Notes under the pieces: generated by a model
What the model saw: only the letters and a program-made list of their open reading frames with translations
Database searches by the model: none
What the model was told of the DNA's origin: nothing
Source of the DNA: an uncultured Opitutia bacterium
GTDB lineage: Bacteria > Verrucomicrobiota > Verrucomicrobiia > Opitutales > Coraliomargaritaceae
Assembly (NCBI GenBank): GCA_937899295.1
Contig: CALBPO010000173.1
Span: 1-9,596, forward strand
DNA length: 9,596 bases
Direction of reading: 5' to 3'
Shown here: in pieces, positions 1-7,428 of the stretch
Layout: each line of letters starts with the position of its first letter
Position numbering within the stretch: the first letter of the stretch is position 1
Made by a program: the position numbers and the translations under genes

Positions 1-95
1 CGCGCACCGATGTAGGCGTATGCACCGACGGTGACACCAGCTTCTAGCTCAGCCCCGGGCTCAATGATAGCGGTCGGATGGATCTCCGTGGACAT
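1..95 (-). CDS. lpxA: LpxA, UDP-N-acetylglucosamine acyltransferase (N-terminal fragment, cut by window edge)
   Basis: LpxA transfers a 3-hydroxyacyl chain from acyl carrier protein to UDP-GlcNAc, the first step of lipid A synthesis in the cytoplasm. Only the first 31 codons are in the window. Reading from the ATG at 95, the protein begins [17 protein letters not shown] and continues with [10 protein letters not shown], the hexapeptide pattern of left-handed beta-helix acyltransferases; I-H-P-T-A-I-(I/V) is the typical LpxA opening. It lies 31 bases downstream of lpxC-fabZ on the same strand, a usual partner order, so co-transcription is likely. There is no Shine-Dalgarno sequence before the ATG; the leader is pyrimidine-rich instead. 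The related acyltransferase LpxD is the main alternative, but the immediate N-terminal helix start and the neighbour favour LpxA. Confidence 0.8.
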   Translation of the reverse strand, partial: MSTEIHPTAIIEPGAELEAGVTVGAYAYIGA

Positions 96-126
96 AAGGG
101 AAAAACGTTAAAAAGGAGGAAGAGAA

Positions 127-1452
127 TTAATCCGTGGCCTCGGCCAGCATAAACATGAGCTGGGCACTGGAGACAAGTTTGCCGCCGACCTTACACTCAC
201 CAGTGGCGGTTGCGATCTTGTTGCCACGGATCTTGACTAACTTTACGCGAATTTCGATCGAGTCACCGGGTTCTACGGCTTGACGAAACTTGACTTTGTC
301 GACACTCATAAAGAACGCGATCTTGTTTTCATCCGCAGGAAGCTTGCGCAATAGTAGAACACCGGCAGCCTGAGCCATCGCCTCAACTTGGAGGACACCA
401 GGCATCACTGGGCGACCTGGGTAGTGTCCTTGGAAAAATGGCTCGTTAATAGTCACATTCTTAAGTGCTACCAGTTCGTCGTCACTCACGATCTCAACCA
501 CACGGTCGATCATCACAAACGGGTAACGGTGCGGGAGAAGATTGAGTACTCCTCGAATATCGATTGTCTTTTCGTGAGACTCAACGGGCAGGACCTTCTT
601 CGCTGCTGCGATTCCCTTCTTCTTTTCTAAAAGTTTTTTCCTGAGCACTTTGGAGAGCTCCGCATTAAGAGCATGACCAGGGCGAACTCCGACGATGTGC
701 GCTTTGATCGGCATACCGACGAGCGTGATGTCACCGAGAATATCTAGAATTTTATGGCGGACAAATTCATCCTTAAAGCGGAGCGGCTCCTTAGAGACTA
801 TCTTGTCACCCTTAATCACGATGGCACTATCTAGACTGCCTCCCTTTATCTTACCGAGCTTGAGTAACTCTTCGATGTCTTCATAAATCGTAAATGTACG
901 CGCCGGGGCCACTTGTGCCACGTAGGTCTCGGGGTCTAGGTCAAGACTCAGGTGCTGGGTATGAATACCGCGGTCATCCGCAGAGGTGCAGGTTATGCGG
1001 AAGCCGTCGTGCGGCAGAGCGATAATGGAGCTGCTGCCACGAGTCACGGAAATCGGTTCCTCGAGGACGAAGTATTCGCGCTCGGCATCTTGCTCGACAG
1101 GCTCAGCTTGTTGTATGAGGTTCACGAAGTGTTTAGCAGAGCCGTCAAGGATAGGTGGCTCGCTGGCGTCCATCTCGATAACGACATTATCGACACCACA
1201 GCCACTGAGGGCACTGAGTATATGCTCGATAGTGTGGACTTTGGCATGGCCATCAGCGATGGTAGTGCTTCGCACGAGTTCGTCGACAAGGTCGATCAGA
1301 GGCTTAAGTTCGGGCTTACCAAAGAGGTCGATGCGGCGAAAGATGACGCCGGTGTCCTCAGCCGCGGGCTTCAAAGTAAGGTTAACTTCTTCACCCGTGT
1401 GCAGGGATTTACCCTTGATCGAGACTTCCCTCAAAATGGTGCGTTGTTTCAT
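127..1452 (-). CDS. lpxC/fabZ: LpxC-FabZ fusion: UDP-3-O-acyl-GlcNAc deacetylase / 3-hydroxyacyl-ACP dehydratase
   Basis: This is a bifunctional cytoplasmic enzyme of 441 residues. Residues 1 to about 285 are LpxC, the Zn-dependent deacetylase that commits UDP-acyl-GlcNAc to lipid A. Visible motifs are the SLHTG opening (16-20), T-I-E-H with catalytic Glu76 and zinc ligand His77, F-V-R-H-K-I-L-D with zinc ligands His233 and Asp237, and G-H-A-L-N with His260. After a Lys-rich linker (about 271-287), residues 297-441 are FabZ: LLPHRYPF (305-312), [13 protein letters not shown] with catalytic His343, and Glu357 in Q-V-E-A-M-A-Q. Both active sites look intact. The start at 1452 gives the usual MKQRTI opening; an upstream ATG at 1497 would add 15 residues with no family support. 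Fusing the two domains joins an enzyme that consumes lipid A precursor with one that draws 3-hydroxyacyl-ACP into fatty acid synthesis. lpxA follows on the same strand. Confidence 0.95.
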   Translation of the reverse strand: MKQRTILREVSIKGKSLHTGEEVNLTLKPAAEDTGVIFRRIDLFGKPELKPLIDLVDELVRSTTIADGHAKVHTIEHILSALSGCGVDNVVIEMDASEPPILDGSAKHFVNLIQQAEPVEQDAEREYFVLEEPISVTRGSSSIIALPHDGFRITCTSADDRGIHTQHLSLDLDPETYVAQVAPARTFTIYEDIEELLKLGKIKGGSLDSAIVIKGDKIVSKEPLRFKDEFVRHKILDILGDITLVGMPIKAHIVGVRPGHALNAELSKVLRKKLLEKKKGIAAAKKVLPVESHEKTIDIRGVLNLLPHRYPFVMIDRVVEIVSDDELVALKNVTINEPFFQGHYPGRPVMPGVLQVEAMAQAAGVLLLRKLPADENKIAFFMSVDKVKFRQAVEPGDSIEIRVKLVKIRGNKIATATGECKVGGKLVSSAQLMFMLAEATD

Positions 1453-1502
1453 GAAAAAATGAGCTAAATGGGGGGATGCATCTGCAAGGACACACAAATT
1501 TT

Positions 1503-1555
1503 ACAAAAACCTCAGCCTAGGCTCGATCGCTCTTATGTAAAGCATGGGTTTTTGT
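1503..1555. repeat. Nested inverted repeats upstream of lpxC-fabZ
   Basis: Two perfect 9-base arms, ACAAAAACC (1503-1511) and GGTTTTTGT (1547-1555), flank 35 bases that contain the 10-base palindrome AGCCTAGGCT (1514-1523), directly followed by the palindrome CGATCG (1524-1529). The element lies 51-103 bases upstream of the lpxC-fabZ start, in the gap between that gene and the phosphatase gene. The symmetry is seen directly. A role as operator, or as a hairpin in the leader RNA, is inference. I found no clean -35/-10 pair around it. The rest of the 1453-1663 gap holds only a weak 5-base stem (GACGC/GCGTC, 1635-1651) just past the phosphatase gene. Confidence 0.45.
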
Positions 1556-1663
1556 GATAGAATAGGGTGAATTTCAGCATTTAATGCCTTCACACTTACG
1601 CAGATTACACTCCCGAGTCAGTTAATTATGAGGAGACGCAAGCAGCGCGTCCGTCAAATATAT

Positions 1664-2245
1664 TCAAGCCAGCAGCACATTGATATCGACCACCTCCATA
1701 CCCGCATTACGAGCGGACTGCATACCTAGTTCAGTATCCTCGAAGGCGTGACAGCGCTTAGGATCGACACCGATTAGTTCAGCAGCACGGAGGTAGGTCT
1801 CAGGGGCGGGTTTAGGGGCTTGCACATCGTCAGCACCGACGACGGCGCCAAACCAGTCACGGATACCAAGACTTTTTAGTATTTTCTCCGCCACCCACTT
1901 AGGACTGCCAGTGGCAACGCCCATCGGAATGTGCTCGCGGTGGAACTCGGCGATGGCTTTGACGGGGACGACTGGCTGCACATCTTTAAGAAGTTCGAGG
2001 AAAAGTTCCTCCTTCGCATCGGCAATAAGCTTAGCATCAACCGTTTTGCCCTGCTCTTCGGCCAACATTTCAACGATCACGACAGCGGGCACACCACCAA
2101 GCGCGTAGAAGCGTTCTTCAGTGAACTCGATACCTTGTGCAGCCATGGAGCGCGACCATGCGATAAAGTGGGTGGGCATGGTGTCGGCGAGAGTACCATC
2201 CATATCAAAAATGAGACCATCGTAGTTGTGATGAAGATTAATCAT
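1664..2245 (-). CDS. HAD-superfamily sugar-phosphate phosphatase, YqaB / beta-phosphoglucomutase-like
   Basis: A 193-residue soluble HAD hydrolase with all four motifs: D14-M-D16-G-T (Asp nucleophile and acid/base), the A-T-G-S segment with Thr112, Lys145 in K-P-A-P, and the F-E169-D170 metal-binding acids. The cap is inserted after motif I (subclass I, residues about 19-85). Resemblance is closest to Escherichia coli YqaB (fructose-1-phosphate / 6-phosphogluconate phosphatase): L-I-F-D-M-D-G-T followed by D-T-x-P-T-H and A-W, with similar total length. The exact substrate cannot be read from sequence, and beta-phosphoglucomutase is an alternative. The ATG at 2245 was chosen because it sits just before the conserved core; a start at 2311 would add 22 poorly matching residues. 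The gene diverges from the DUF502 gene across about 118 bases and lies 211 bases from lpxC-fabZ, so it is probably transcribed separately. Confidence 0.85.
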   Translation of the reverse strand: MINLHHNYDGLIFDMDGTLADTMPTHFIAWSRSMAAQGIEFTEERFYALGGVPAVVIVEMLAEEQGKTVDAKLIADAKEELFLELLKDVQPVVPVKAIAEFHREHIPMGVATGSPKWVAEKILKSLGIRDWFGAVVGADDVQAPKPAPETYLRAAELIGVDPKRCHAFEDTELGMQSARNAGMEVVDINVLLA

Positions 2246-2363
2246 ATTATTTTCCAAAAGACAGAAAACAGGAGCCAACAGGCAGTCAATATCTGATAAA
2301 TTCTCTAACATTCAAAACTGGACGTACGAAGTTCGCCGTTCAAAATAATAACCTATCATAACT

Positions 2364-3050
2364 ATGTTCCGCTCACTTCGAAACGCATTCATCACTGGCA
2401 TCGTCGTCATACTCCCTCTGGGAGTCACGGTCATCGTGATCAATTTCCTGCTGGTGAGACTCGGGAATCCAGCCAGTCAATTCTTCTTCTGGTATCTTGA
2501 TTCTGAGTGGCGTAACTTGCCAGCGGTGAAATTTGCGCTGGAGACGATCTCGGTCTTTGTCGTGTTTTTACTAATAACAGTACTTGGTTACGGTTCGCGC
2601 TTTGTGCTGGGTCGCATCATACTGGGAGGTCTTGAGCGTTTGCTCGATCGAGTGCCATTCATCAATACGGTCTATCGCACGGTCAAACAGATCGTCGATA
2701 CTTTCGGTCAGCAAAAAAAGGCCGTCTTTCAAGAGGTGGTACTGATTGAGTATCCAAGAAAGCGCTGCTACGTCCTAGGCTTCCTAACAAGCACGGCTAT
2801 GGGTGAAACACAGGCAAGCACAGGCGAGCACATCGTCAACGTATTCGTCCCAACCACGCCAAATCCGACGAGCGGGTTCCTTCTAATGCTACCCGAAGAA
2901 GACATTACGCGACTGCAAATGAACATTGCTGACGGCATGAAACTAATCATCTCGGGCGGCGCAGTCGTGCCGGACCCAAAAACTGGCGAAGCCGTATCAA
3001 TCAGCAACCCAAGTCAAGCTGAGGGCGGCGCCCCCACGAGCCATGCCTGA
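2364..3050 (+). CDS. DUF502 family inner-membrane protein
   Basis: A 228-residue protein of the DUF502 family, which has no established biochemical function. The N-terminus carries positive charges (R3, R6) and then a hydrophobic segment at about 9-31; a second spans about 59-83. The rest is a soluble domain with family hallmarks: R-V-P-F-I-N-T-V-Y-R-T-V-K-Q (96-109), the V-P-T-T-P-N-P-T-S-G-F segment (162-172), and an I-I-S-G-G (195-199) near the end. The C-terminal tail of about 25 residues is low-complexity and probably disordered. Its last 8 bases overlap the start of the RecO-like gene (ATGCCTGA), so the two are likely translated together. The ATG at 2364 is preceded by an AT-rich stretch (TATCAT at 2354-2359) but no ribosome binding site. 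Confidence 0.88.
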   Translation: MFRSLRNAFITGIVVILPLGVTVIVINFLLVRLGNPASQFFFWYLDSEWRNLPAVKFALETISVFVVFLLITVLGYGSRFVLGRIILGGLERLLDRVPFINTVYRTVKQIVDTFGQQKKAVFQEVVLIEYPRKRCYVLGFLTSTAMGETQASTGEHIVNVFVPTTPNPTSGFLLMLPEEDITRLQMNIADGMKLIISGGAVVPDPKTGEAVSISNPSQAEGGAPTSHA

Positions 3051-3657
3051 GCATGAAGAAGCCTTGGTGCTTAAGACGGAAGCAAGCGGTGAGTCCTTTA
3101 TCAAACTCTACGTGCTCACCGCAGAGAGCGGCATCTTTCTCTGCATGAAGCGTGTCTCGAAAAAAGCCAATTCCTCAACCATACCCGACCTTTTTGACAC
3201 AGCGGTAATCCACCTGGAAACTTCCCAACAAGGCACGATGCGCTTTGTTAAAGAGTATCAACTCAAGCAGCGACGCGACGTCATTGGGCAAAACTATCAC
3301 AGTTTGCGTAGTGCCTCACGACTGAGCCAGTTACTTGTAAAAAACGCCTCACATATGCCCGAATCGGAATGGCTCTTCAGACTAACTGAGCGAGCATTCG
3401 ACGCTTTCGCGGCGGGAAAGGCTCCTAATGTTGTTTTATTAAAAAGCCTCTACCTACTACTCAAAGACGAGGGCTACCCCGTGCGCGAATCGTGGTGGCC
3501 AACCCTGCGAGCGGACTTACGAGAAACTACCAAATGCCTACTGAGCAAGCCCTCCCCCGCCCACATAGACAAGCCCGAACAAAACACCTGTGAACGCATC
3601 GAACAACACCTGACCCAATGGATGCGCCACCAGACCGACCTAATTATACCGGATTAA
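3043..3657 (+). CDS. recO: RecO-like DNA repair protein, short form without zinc finger
   Basis: A 204-residue protein resembling RecO, which anneals single strands and helps load RecA in the RecFOR recombination pathway. Residues 5-75 fit the N-terminal OB fold: E-A-L-V-L-K-T followed by G-E-S, V-L-T-A-E-S-G, and a basic K-R-V-S-K-K patch (36-41). The remainder is a mostly helical domain with R-x-x-x-x-S-x-x-L and L-L-K-S-L-Y-L-L-L-K-D-E-G-Y-P-V (132-147), the helix pattern found in RecO C-terminal domains. The family is usually about 240-250 residues and often has a four-cysteine zinc finger. Here only three scattered Cys (34, 165, 183) exist and no CxxC pair. It overlaps the upstream DUF502 gene by 8 bases. 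The RecO call rests on pattern resemblance; a diverged OB-fold protein of other function is possible. Confidence 0.62.
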   Translation: MPEHEEALVLKTEASGESFIKLYVLTAESGIFLCMKRVSKKANSSTIPDLFDTAVIHLETSQQGTMRFVKEYQLKQRRDVIGQNYHSLRSASRLSQLLVKNASHMPESEWLFRLTERAFDAFAAGKAPNVVLLKSLYLLLKDEGYPVRESWWPTLRADLRETTKCLLSKPSPAHIDKPEQNTCERIEQHLTQWMRHQTDLIIPD

Positions 3658-3736
3658 AATTTCAATTTTCCATTGTGCGCTCCCCAGAACCTTCGGTAGA
3701 AAGAATAAAATACCTGACCAAAATCTTACTATTTCT

Positions 3737-4162
3737 ATGAAAACACTCAGCTTGTTTTTCCTTGCCAACTTGGGGCTCTACTTACCCTTGCAAGGACAGA
3801 TAGCAGCTTTTTCGGAGAACGAGGCCATGGAAAAAGCGCTAAGCACCCCCAATTCGGAAAACCTTCTTGGTCAGGGCAATGGTCGCAGTATCGAAATGCT
3901 GGTCAATACCAGTGGCATGACCATCACTGAAAGTTACCAATCCGAGACTCAGTCGACGGCAGATACTGGTGCTCGTTTTGATATAGACAAAAACCTGAGC
4001 GAAACTTTGGAAAATGATGAGGCCCTTTGGAGCCGAACTAACAAGGAGGATCCCGCAGTTCGAAATCGTATTCTTGCACCATTGAATATTATTTTAGCCA
4101 TCATGGCCGCCTTAGTCATGCTAGGCTTAACTTTGTTTCGCATGCGATCCAAGCGTTCTTAG
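3737..4162 (+). CDS. Unrecognised small secreted, C-terminally membrane-anchored protein
   Basis: A 141-residue protein I do not recognise. Residues 1 to about 22 look like a Sec signal peptide (K2, then a hydrophobic stretch, with possible cleavage near QIA/AF). Residues about 25-110 are polar, rich in Glu, Asp, Ser, Thr and Asn, and contain no cysteine. Residues about 113-135 form one hydrophobic helix (I-L-A-P-L-N-I-I-L-A and on), followed by the basic tail RMRSKRS. This predicts a type I topology: acidic domain outside the cytoplasmic membrane, basic tail inside. It stands alone between recO and hemH, with 79 bases before it and 59 after. No sorting-signal motif such as LPxTG is present, though signal + helix + basic tail is also the general shape of sortase or exosortase substrates. 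No function is proposed. Confidence 0.7.
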   Translation: MKTLSLFFLANLGLYLPLQGQIAAFSENEAMEKALSTPNSENLLGQGNGRSIEMLVNTSGMTITESYQSETQSTADTGARFDIDKNLSETLENDEALWSRTNKEDPAVRNRILAPLNIILAIMAALVMLGLTLFRMRSKRS

Positions 4163-4221
4163 GGCTCTGATTTAGATACTTCGGTTTGACAAAACCACCT
4201 TAGAAGACCTTCTCTTAGCTC

Positions 4222-5295
4222 ATGTCTAAACAAGGCGTTATCCTCCTCAACCTCGGCTCGCCCGATTCTACTGAAGTCAGCGACGTCCGTCGCTACCTCC
4301 GCGAATTCCTTATGGACGGCCGTGTGCTTGATGCGCCATTTGCCATTCGCTGGTTTCTGGTCAACTGCCTGATCTTGCCCACCCGCCCACGCGAGTCTGC
4401 TGAGGCTTACGAAGAAATCTGGCAAGAGGACGGCTCGCCGCTCATTATCACCTCTCGCAAGCAGCAAGAAGCGCTCGCCACAAAACTAGACATCCCTGTC
4501 GAACTCGGCATGCGCTACGGTAACCCTTCGACACCCGACGCACTCAAACGCTTACTCGATCAAGGCGTTGACGACCTCTTCATCATTCCAATGTATCCAC
4601 ATTACGCCATGTCGAGTTACGAAACTGCCGTAGTCGCGCTGATGGATGCTGTCAGCGAGCAGAAGCCCGACATCAAAACCACGCTACTCCCACCCTTCTA
4701 CCAAGACCCGGGATACATCGATGCCATGATTGCTCGCGCGCAGCCCTCGATCCAAGGTCACGACTTTGACAAGCTAGTATTCTCCTTTCACGGCATCCCG
4801 CAGCGTCACTTAGTCAAAGGCGACCCTTCTCACAATCACTGCCTAAGCACGCACGACTGTTGCAACACTTGTCATCCTGCGCATGCCACCTGTTACCGTC
4901 ACCAGTGTGCCATGACAGTGGAAAAATTCGTTGCTGCAGCCAATTTGCCGAAGGATAAATACATGATCACCTTCCAGAGCCGCCTCGGTCGCGAACCTTG
5001 GCTCCAGCCCTATACTGACAAAACCCTAGAGCAACTAGCCAAAGAAGGACACAAGAAGGTCAAAGTGATTTGCCCCGCTTTCACCGCCGACTGCCTCGAA
5101 ACTCTCGAAGAGATCGCTATGCAAGGGCGCGACAGTTTTCTCAAATCCGGCGGCGAAGACTTCGAGCAAATCCCCTGCTTGAACGAGTCCCCCGCCTTCA
5201 TCGATTTTCTCTACGGAAAGGTGCAAGATTGGCGCGATGGAGCCTACGAAAGCCCAAAGGCCACACCACCTGCCTACGTGGAACGTAAATCATGA
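4222..5295 (+). CDS. hemH: Ferrochelatase with Cys/His-rich insertion
   Basis: A 357-residue HemH, which inserts Fe2+ into protoporphyrin IX (or coproporphyrin III) at the end of haem synthesis. Family signatures are [10 protein letters not shown] (5-14), I-I-P-M-Y-P-H-Y (121-128), F-S-F-H-G-I-P with catalytic His190, F-Q-S-R-L-G (251-256), and D-C-L-E-T-L-E-E (290-297), which holds the acidic metal-site residues. Between K-G-D-P (199-202) and the next helix is an insertion with six cysteines (207, 213, 214, 217, 224, 229) and several histidines, where most ferrochelatases have a short segment. From memory a similar loop occurs in Bacteroidota enzymes, so it is probably a subfamily trait, perhaps a metal or Fe-S site. 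The short hydrophilic tail has no membrane anchor. The ATG at 4222 gives the standard N-terminus. It is the first of three tetrapyrrole-related genes on this strand. Confidence 0.95.
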   Translation: MSKQGVILLNLGSPDSTEVSDVRRYLREFLMDGRVLDAPFAIRWFLVNCLILPTRPRESAEAYEEIWQEDGSPLIITSRKQQEALATKLDIPVELGMRYGNPSTPDALKRLLDQGVDDLFIIPMYPHYAMSSYETAVVALMDAVSEQKPDIKTTLLPPFYQDPGYIDAMIARAQPSIQGHDFDKLVFSFHGIPQRHLVKGDPSHNHCLSTHDCCNTCHPAHATCYRHQCAMTVEKFVAAANLPKDKYMITFQSRLGREPWLQPYTDKTLEQLAKEGHKKVKVICPAFTADCLETLEEIAMQGRDSFLKSGGEDFEQIPCLNESPAFIDFLYGKVQDWRDGAYESPKATPPAYVERKS

Positions 5296-5306
5296 AAAAT
5301 GTAGGT

Positions 5307-5327
5307 GGGCTTCACAAATGAAGACCC
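5307..5327 (+). terminator. Terminator-like hairpin after hemH
   Basis: GGGCTTCA (5307-5314), loop CAAA, then TGAAGACCC (5319-5327) can pair along eight base pairs with one bulged A. It lies 11 bases past the hemH stop and is followed by TATTAACT, not a real T-run, so it is at best a weak intrinsic terminator. It could equally be an RNA-processing or attenuation hairpin between hemH and the ccsA-like gene. Confidence 0.3.
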
Positions 5328-5404
5328 TATTAACTAGGCCCTCAATCACTTCTAAATGTAGCTGATGAAGACTTCGCGAGAACCTTAAAAACTAGCCCGA
5401 CCTC

Positions 5405-6265
5405 ATGTTCAATGAAATCACCATAACTGATGGCACAGCCTTCAAGGTCGCCGCTGCCGTCTACGGAGGCGCGTTTTTGTTCGCTCTAGTCGTATTGTTA
5501 ATGCGTCGCGCTTACTCGCGCACTATCATGTTTGCCCTGCTATGTGGCGGCTTCCTGATCCAGACAATCGCACTCAACCTACGCGGTGCTGAAATCAAAG
5601 CCTGCCCACTAGGCAATCCATTTGAAATCGCCCAGTTCCTTGCTTGGTCGCTCGTATTACTATTTTTTATCATTGGCCCCGCCTTTCGATTGCGACTACT
5701 CGGCGGCTTCACCGCTGGTTTGGCCACGCTATTGGTCGCTGGTTCATTTGCCTTACCCTCATGGGATGCGCCCTATCCACCTGGCATCTTTGGGGACAAC
5801 CATTGGATCGAGCTACATGCCGCGCTCGCTATATTTAGTTATGGATTCTTCGCCATTCTTTCACTCGTATCCGCCATGTTCCTCATCCAGCAACACGGGC
5901 TAAAGAAGAAGCAATTTAAAGGCGTTTATCAATACTTGCCCTCTGTCCAACAGCTCGACCTCATGGCTAGGCGCTTACTAATCACAGGCGTTATCGTACT
6001 CACTGCATCGCTTGCTTTCGGAGCCGTCTTTTGGATCAATAACTTCGAACTAGTGCCTGTATTTAAACTGACCGCGACTTGCCTCATCTGGCTCGGTTAC
6101 CTGACAGTATTTATATTACGTATACAAAAAAAACTCGTCACCCGCCGCCACGCGATTGCCACAATTGCTTTGTTCATTCTAGCAATGGCCTCACTCTGGC
6201 CTGTGCAATCAGCTCGAGACACCGAAGCCTTAACTGAAGGATTGCCCACCCAGGTCGAGCGTTAA
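5405..6265 (+). CDS. CcsA/HemX-family cytochrome c assembly membrane protein
   Basis: A 286-residue polytopic membrane protein with about eight hydrophobic helices (roughly 13-33, 40-58, 74-93, 98-117, 136-163, 188-210, 217-238, 248-266). Family signs are C67-P-L-G-N-P-F-E followed by L-A-W (67-81), W-I-E-L-H138-A-A-L-A-I-F-S-Y-G (134-147) with the conserved histidine, and the G-A-V-F-W (206-210) plus L-I-W-L-G-Y (227-232) pair near the C-terminus. These match the CcsA/YpjD/HemX group, whose members handle haem for cytochrome c assembly or accompany hemA and affect GluTR levels. The position directly before hemA (18 bases to the ATG) supports a HemX-like role. The complete tryptophan-rich WWD haem motif of true CcsA/CcmF proteins is not evident, and the usual histidine on the last helices seems replaced by aliphatic residues. 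HemX-like is therefore the better guess than a full haem lyase subunit. Confidence 0.8.
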   Translation: MFNEITITDGTAFKVAAAVYGGAFLFALVVLLMRRAYSRTIMFALLCGGFLIQTIALNLRGAEIKACPLGNPFEIAQFLAWSLVLLFFIIGPAFRLRLLGGFTAGLATLLVAGSFALPSWDAPYPPGIFGDNHWIELHAALAIFSYGFFAILSLVSAMFLIQQHGLKKKQFKGVYQYLPSVQQLDLMARRLLITGVIVLTASLAFGAVFWINNFELVPVFKLTATCLIWLGYLTVFILRIQKKLVTRRHAIATIALFILAMASLWPVQSARDTEALTEGLPTQVER

Positions 6266-6283
6266 TCGCGCTTCATTTTGACT

Positions 6284-7333
6284 ATGAGTGAAGTATTGGA
6301 ATCTCTGTTCGTGCTCGGCACCTCGCACCACGCGACACCGCTAGAGGTGCGCGAACGCTTTGCACTCACGGAAGCTCAGGCCAGCGACCTGCAGAAGCAA
6401 CTGCACACCCTTGAAGGTATTCGTGAGTGCCTAGTGCTCAACACATGCAACCGCCTCGAAATCTACTGCCTCGCCGACAGCATCGAACGCGCCAAAGAAA
6501 TCAGCGGCCTCATTTGCGATAAACAAAATGTGCCCTCGGAACTCTATCAACAATTCGCTTACAGCCATAATAACCTCGAAGCCCTTCAACACTTGCTCGA
6601 AGTCTCCGCAGGGCTCGACTCGCAAATGGTCGGTGAGACCGAGATCCTCGGGCAGCTCAAACAAGCCTATGTAACCGCTCGTGAAGCTCATTGTACAGGT
6701 AAGGTGCTCAACCGTCTCTTCGAGAAAAGCTTTCAAGCCGCTAAAGTCACACGCACTCAGACCGGAATCACTCGTGGTAAGATCAGCATTGGCAACGTAA
6801 CTGTCGACCTAGCCAGTCGTATCTTTGGCAAGCTAGGCAATAGCCGCGTTCTCCTCCTCGGCAGCGGAGAGGTTGGCGAAAAAACTGCTCAAGCACTTAA
6901 AAGTCGCGGCATTGGTGACATCTCAGTAAGCAGCCGCACCTTCGAAAACGCAGACACGCTCGCAAATAACCTTGGCGTTACCGCCATCGACTTTGATAGT
7001 TTCGTAGACCAGCTAGAGCACTTCGATATTATTATCTGCTCCACAGCCGCGCCCGATGCGCTAATCAGTAAAGAAGTCATGACGCGCGCAATGAATCAAA
7101 GACCTGAGCGCCCCTGTTTCTTAATCGATCTAGCCATGCCACGAGATGTCGATCCCTCGGTAGAAGAAGTTGAGAACGTTTACCTTTATAATCTAGACGA
7201 TCTCTCTAATATAGCCAACGAAAATCTCGAAGCTCGCAAAGCCGAGATAGATAAGGCCCGCGAAATCTTAAAGAAGCACGCTTGGAATCTCTGGCTCCAG
7301 CTTCGCCGCCGCGAGCTGATGCTGAAAGCATGA
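6284..7333 (+). CDS. hemA: Glutamyl-tRNA reductase, short form
   Basis: HemA reduces Glu-tRNA(Glu) with NADPH to glutamate-1-semialdehyde, the committed step of C5-pathway tetrapyrrole synthesis. Using the ATG at 6284 (349 residues), features are [13 protein letters not shown] (12-24), the catalytic cysteine Cys55 in [18 protein letters not shown] (about 116-125), and the NADPH site L-G-S-G-E-V-G (glycines 193-198). A TTG at 6278 is possible but would add only two residues. The protein stops after the start of the C-terminal helical domain (Y-N-L-D-D-L, then the long helix and R-R-R-E-L). The last 60-70 residues of the usual roughly 420-residue enzyme, most of the dimerization domain, are absent. 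Chlamydial enzymes are of similar short length, so this may be a lineage trait and not damage. The stop overlaps a short reading frame at 7330. Confidence 0.93.
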   Translation: MSEVLESLFVLGTSHHATPLEVRERFALTEAQASDLQKQLHTLEGIRECLVLNTCNRLEIYCLADSIERAKEISGLICDKQNVPSELYQQFAYSHNNLEALQHLLEVSAGLDSQMVGETEILGQLKQAYVTAREAHCTGKVLNRLFEKSFQAAKVTRTQTGITRGKISIGNVTVDLASRIFGKLGNSRVLLLGSGEVGEKTAQALKSRGIGDISVSSRTFENADTLANNLGVTAIDFDSFVDQLEHFDIIICSTAAPDALISKEVMTRAMNQRPERPCFLIDLAMPRDVDPSVEEVENVYLYNLDDLSNIANENLEARKAEIDKAREILKKHAWNLWLQLRRRELMLKA

Positions 7334-7428
7334 ATGCTATCCAACAAACTGAAAAAGATAACTCTACTCGACCGATGTTTGTGACATCTCGAGCACATGC
7401 TCCAAGCCATCCGGCTGATGAGAACTAA
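7330..7428 (+). pseudogene. Possible hemC 5' remnant overlapping the hemA stop
   Basis: A 32-codon frame starts at an ATG that overlaps the hemA stop as ATGA, the arrangement of a translationally coupled next gene. It reads [21 protein letters not shown] and then diverges. The segment R-P-M-F-V-T-S-R resembles the hydroxymethylbilane synthase (HemC) opening, where a hydrophobic strand ends in (G/A)-(T/S)-R; the S-x-L-A that should follow is missing. From about 7393 on, the DNA is accounted for by the conserved end of the cbiM-like gene on the other strand. hemC commonly follows hemA, so this could be a stump cut by rearrangement. The frame and overlap are seen; the hemC identity is a weak inference from about eight residues, and chance is a real alternative. 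Confidence 0.25.

Noticed and set aside
113..135. Strong AAGGAGG on the plus strand, as if preceding a gene
   Set aside because: No open frame of any length follows at proper spacing; the region is the spacer and end of lpxC-fabZ on the other strand.
952..1467. 171-codon open frame on the plus strand inside lpxC-fabZ
   Set aside because: It is antisense to a gene whose motifs are all intact, and its translation shows no family pattern. It is a shadow of the codon usage.
1453..1497. Upstream ATG extending LpxC by 15 residues
   Set aside because: LpxC proteins begin close to the K-Q-R-T segment; the added residues match nothing and would take up leader DNA.
1931..2296. 121-codon plus-strand frame opposite the HAD phosphatase
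   Set aside because: It is entirely antisense to a well-supported gene and its start region; no recognisable domain.
3656..3669. AAAATT/AATTTT inverted repeat at the end of recO
   Set aside because: A purely A/T stem with a 2-base loop is not a stable hairpin; expected by chance in AT-rich spacers.
4183..4196. Small hairpin GGTTT/AAACC before hemH with a TTGACA-like hexamer
   Set aside because: Only a 5-base stem, and no -10 element at 16-18 bases from the hexamer; not supportable as promoter or terminator.
7334..7363. Bidirectional terminator between the converging hemA and cbiM-like genes
   Set aside because: The 30-base gap contains no inverted repeat or T-run; nothing supports a terminator there.
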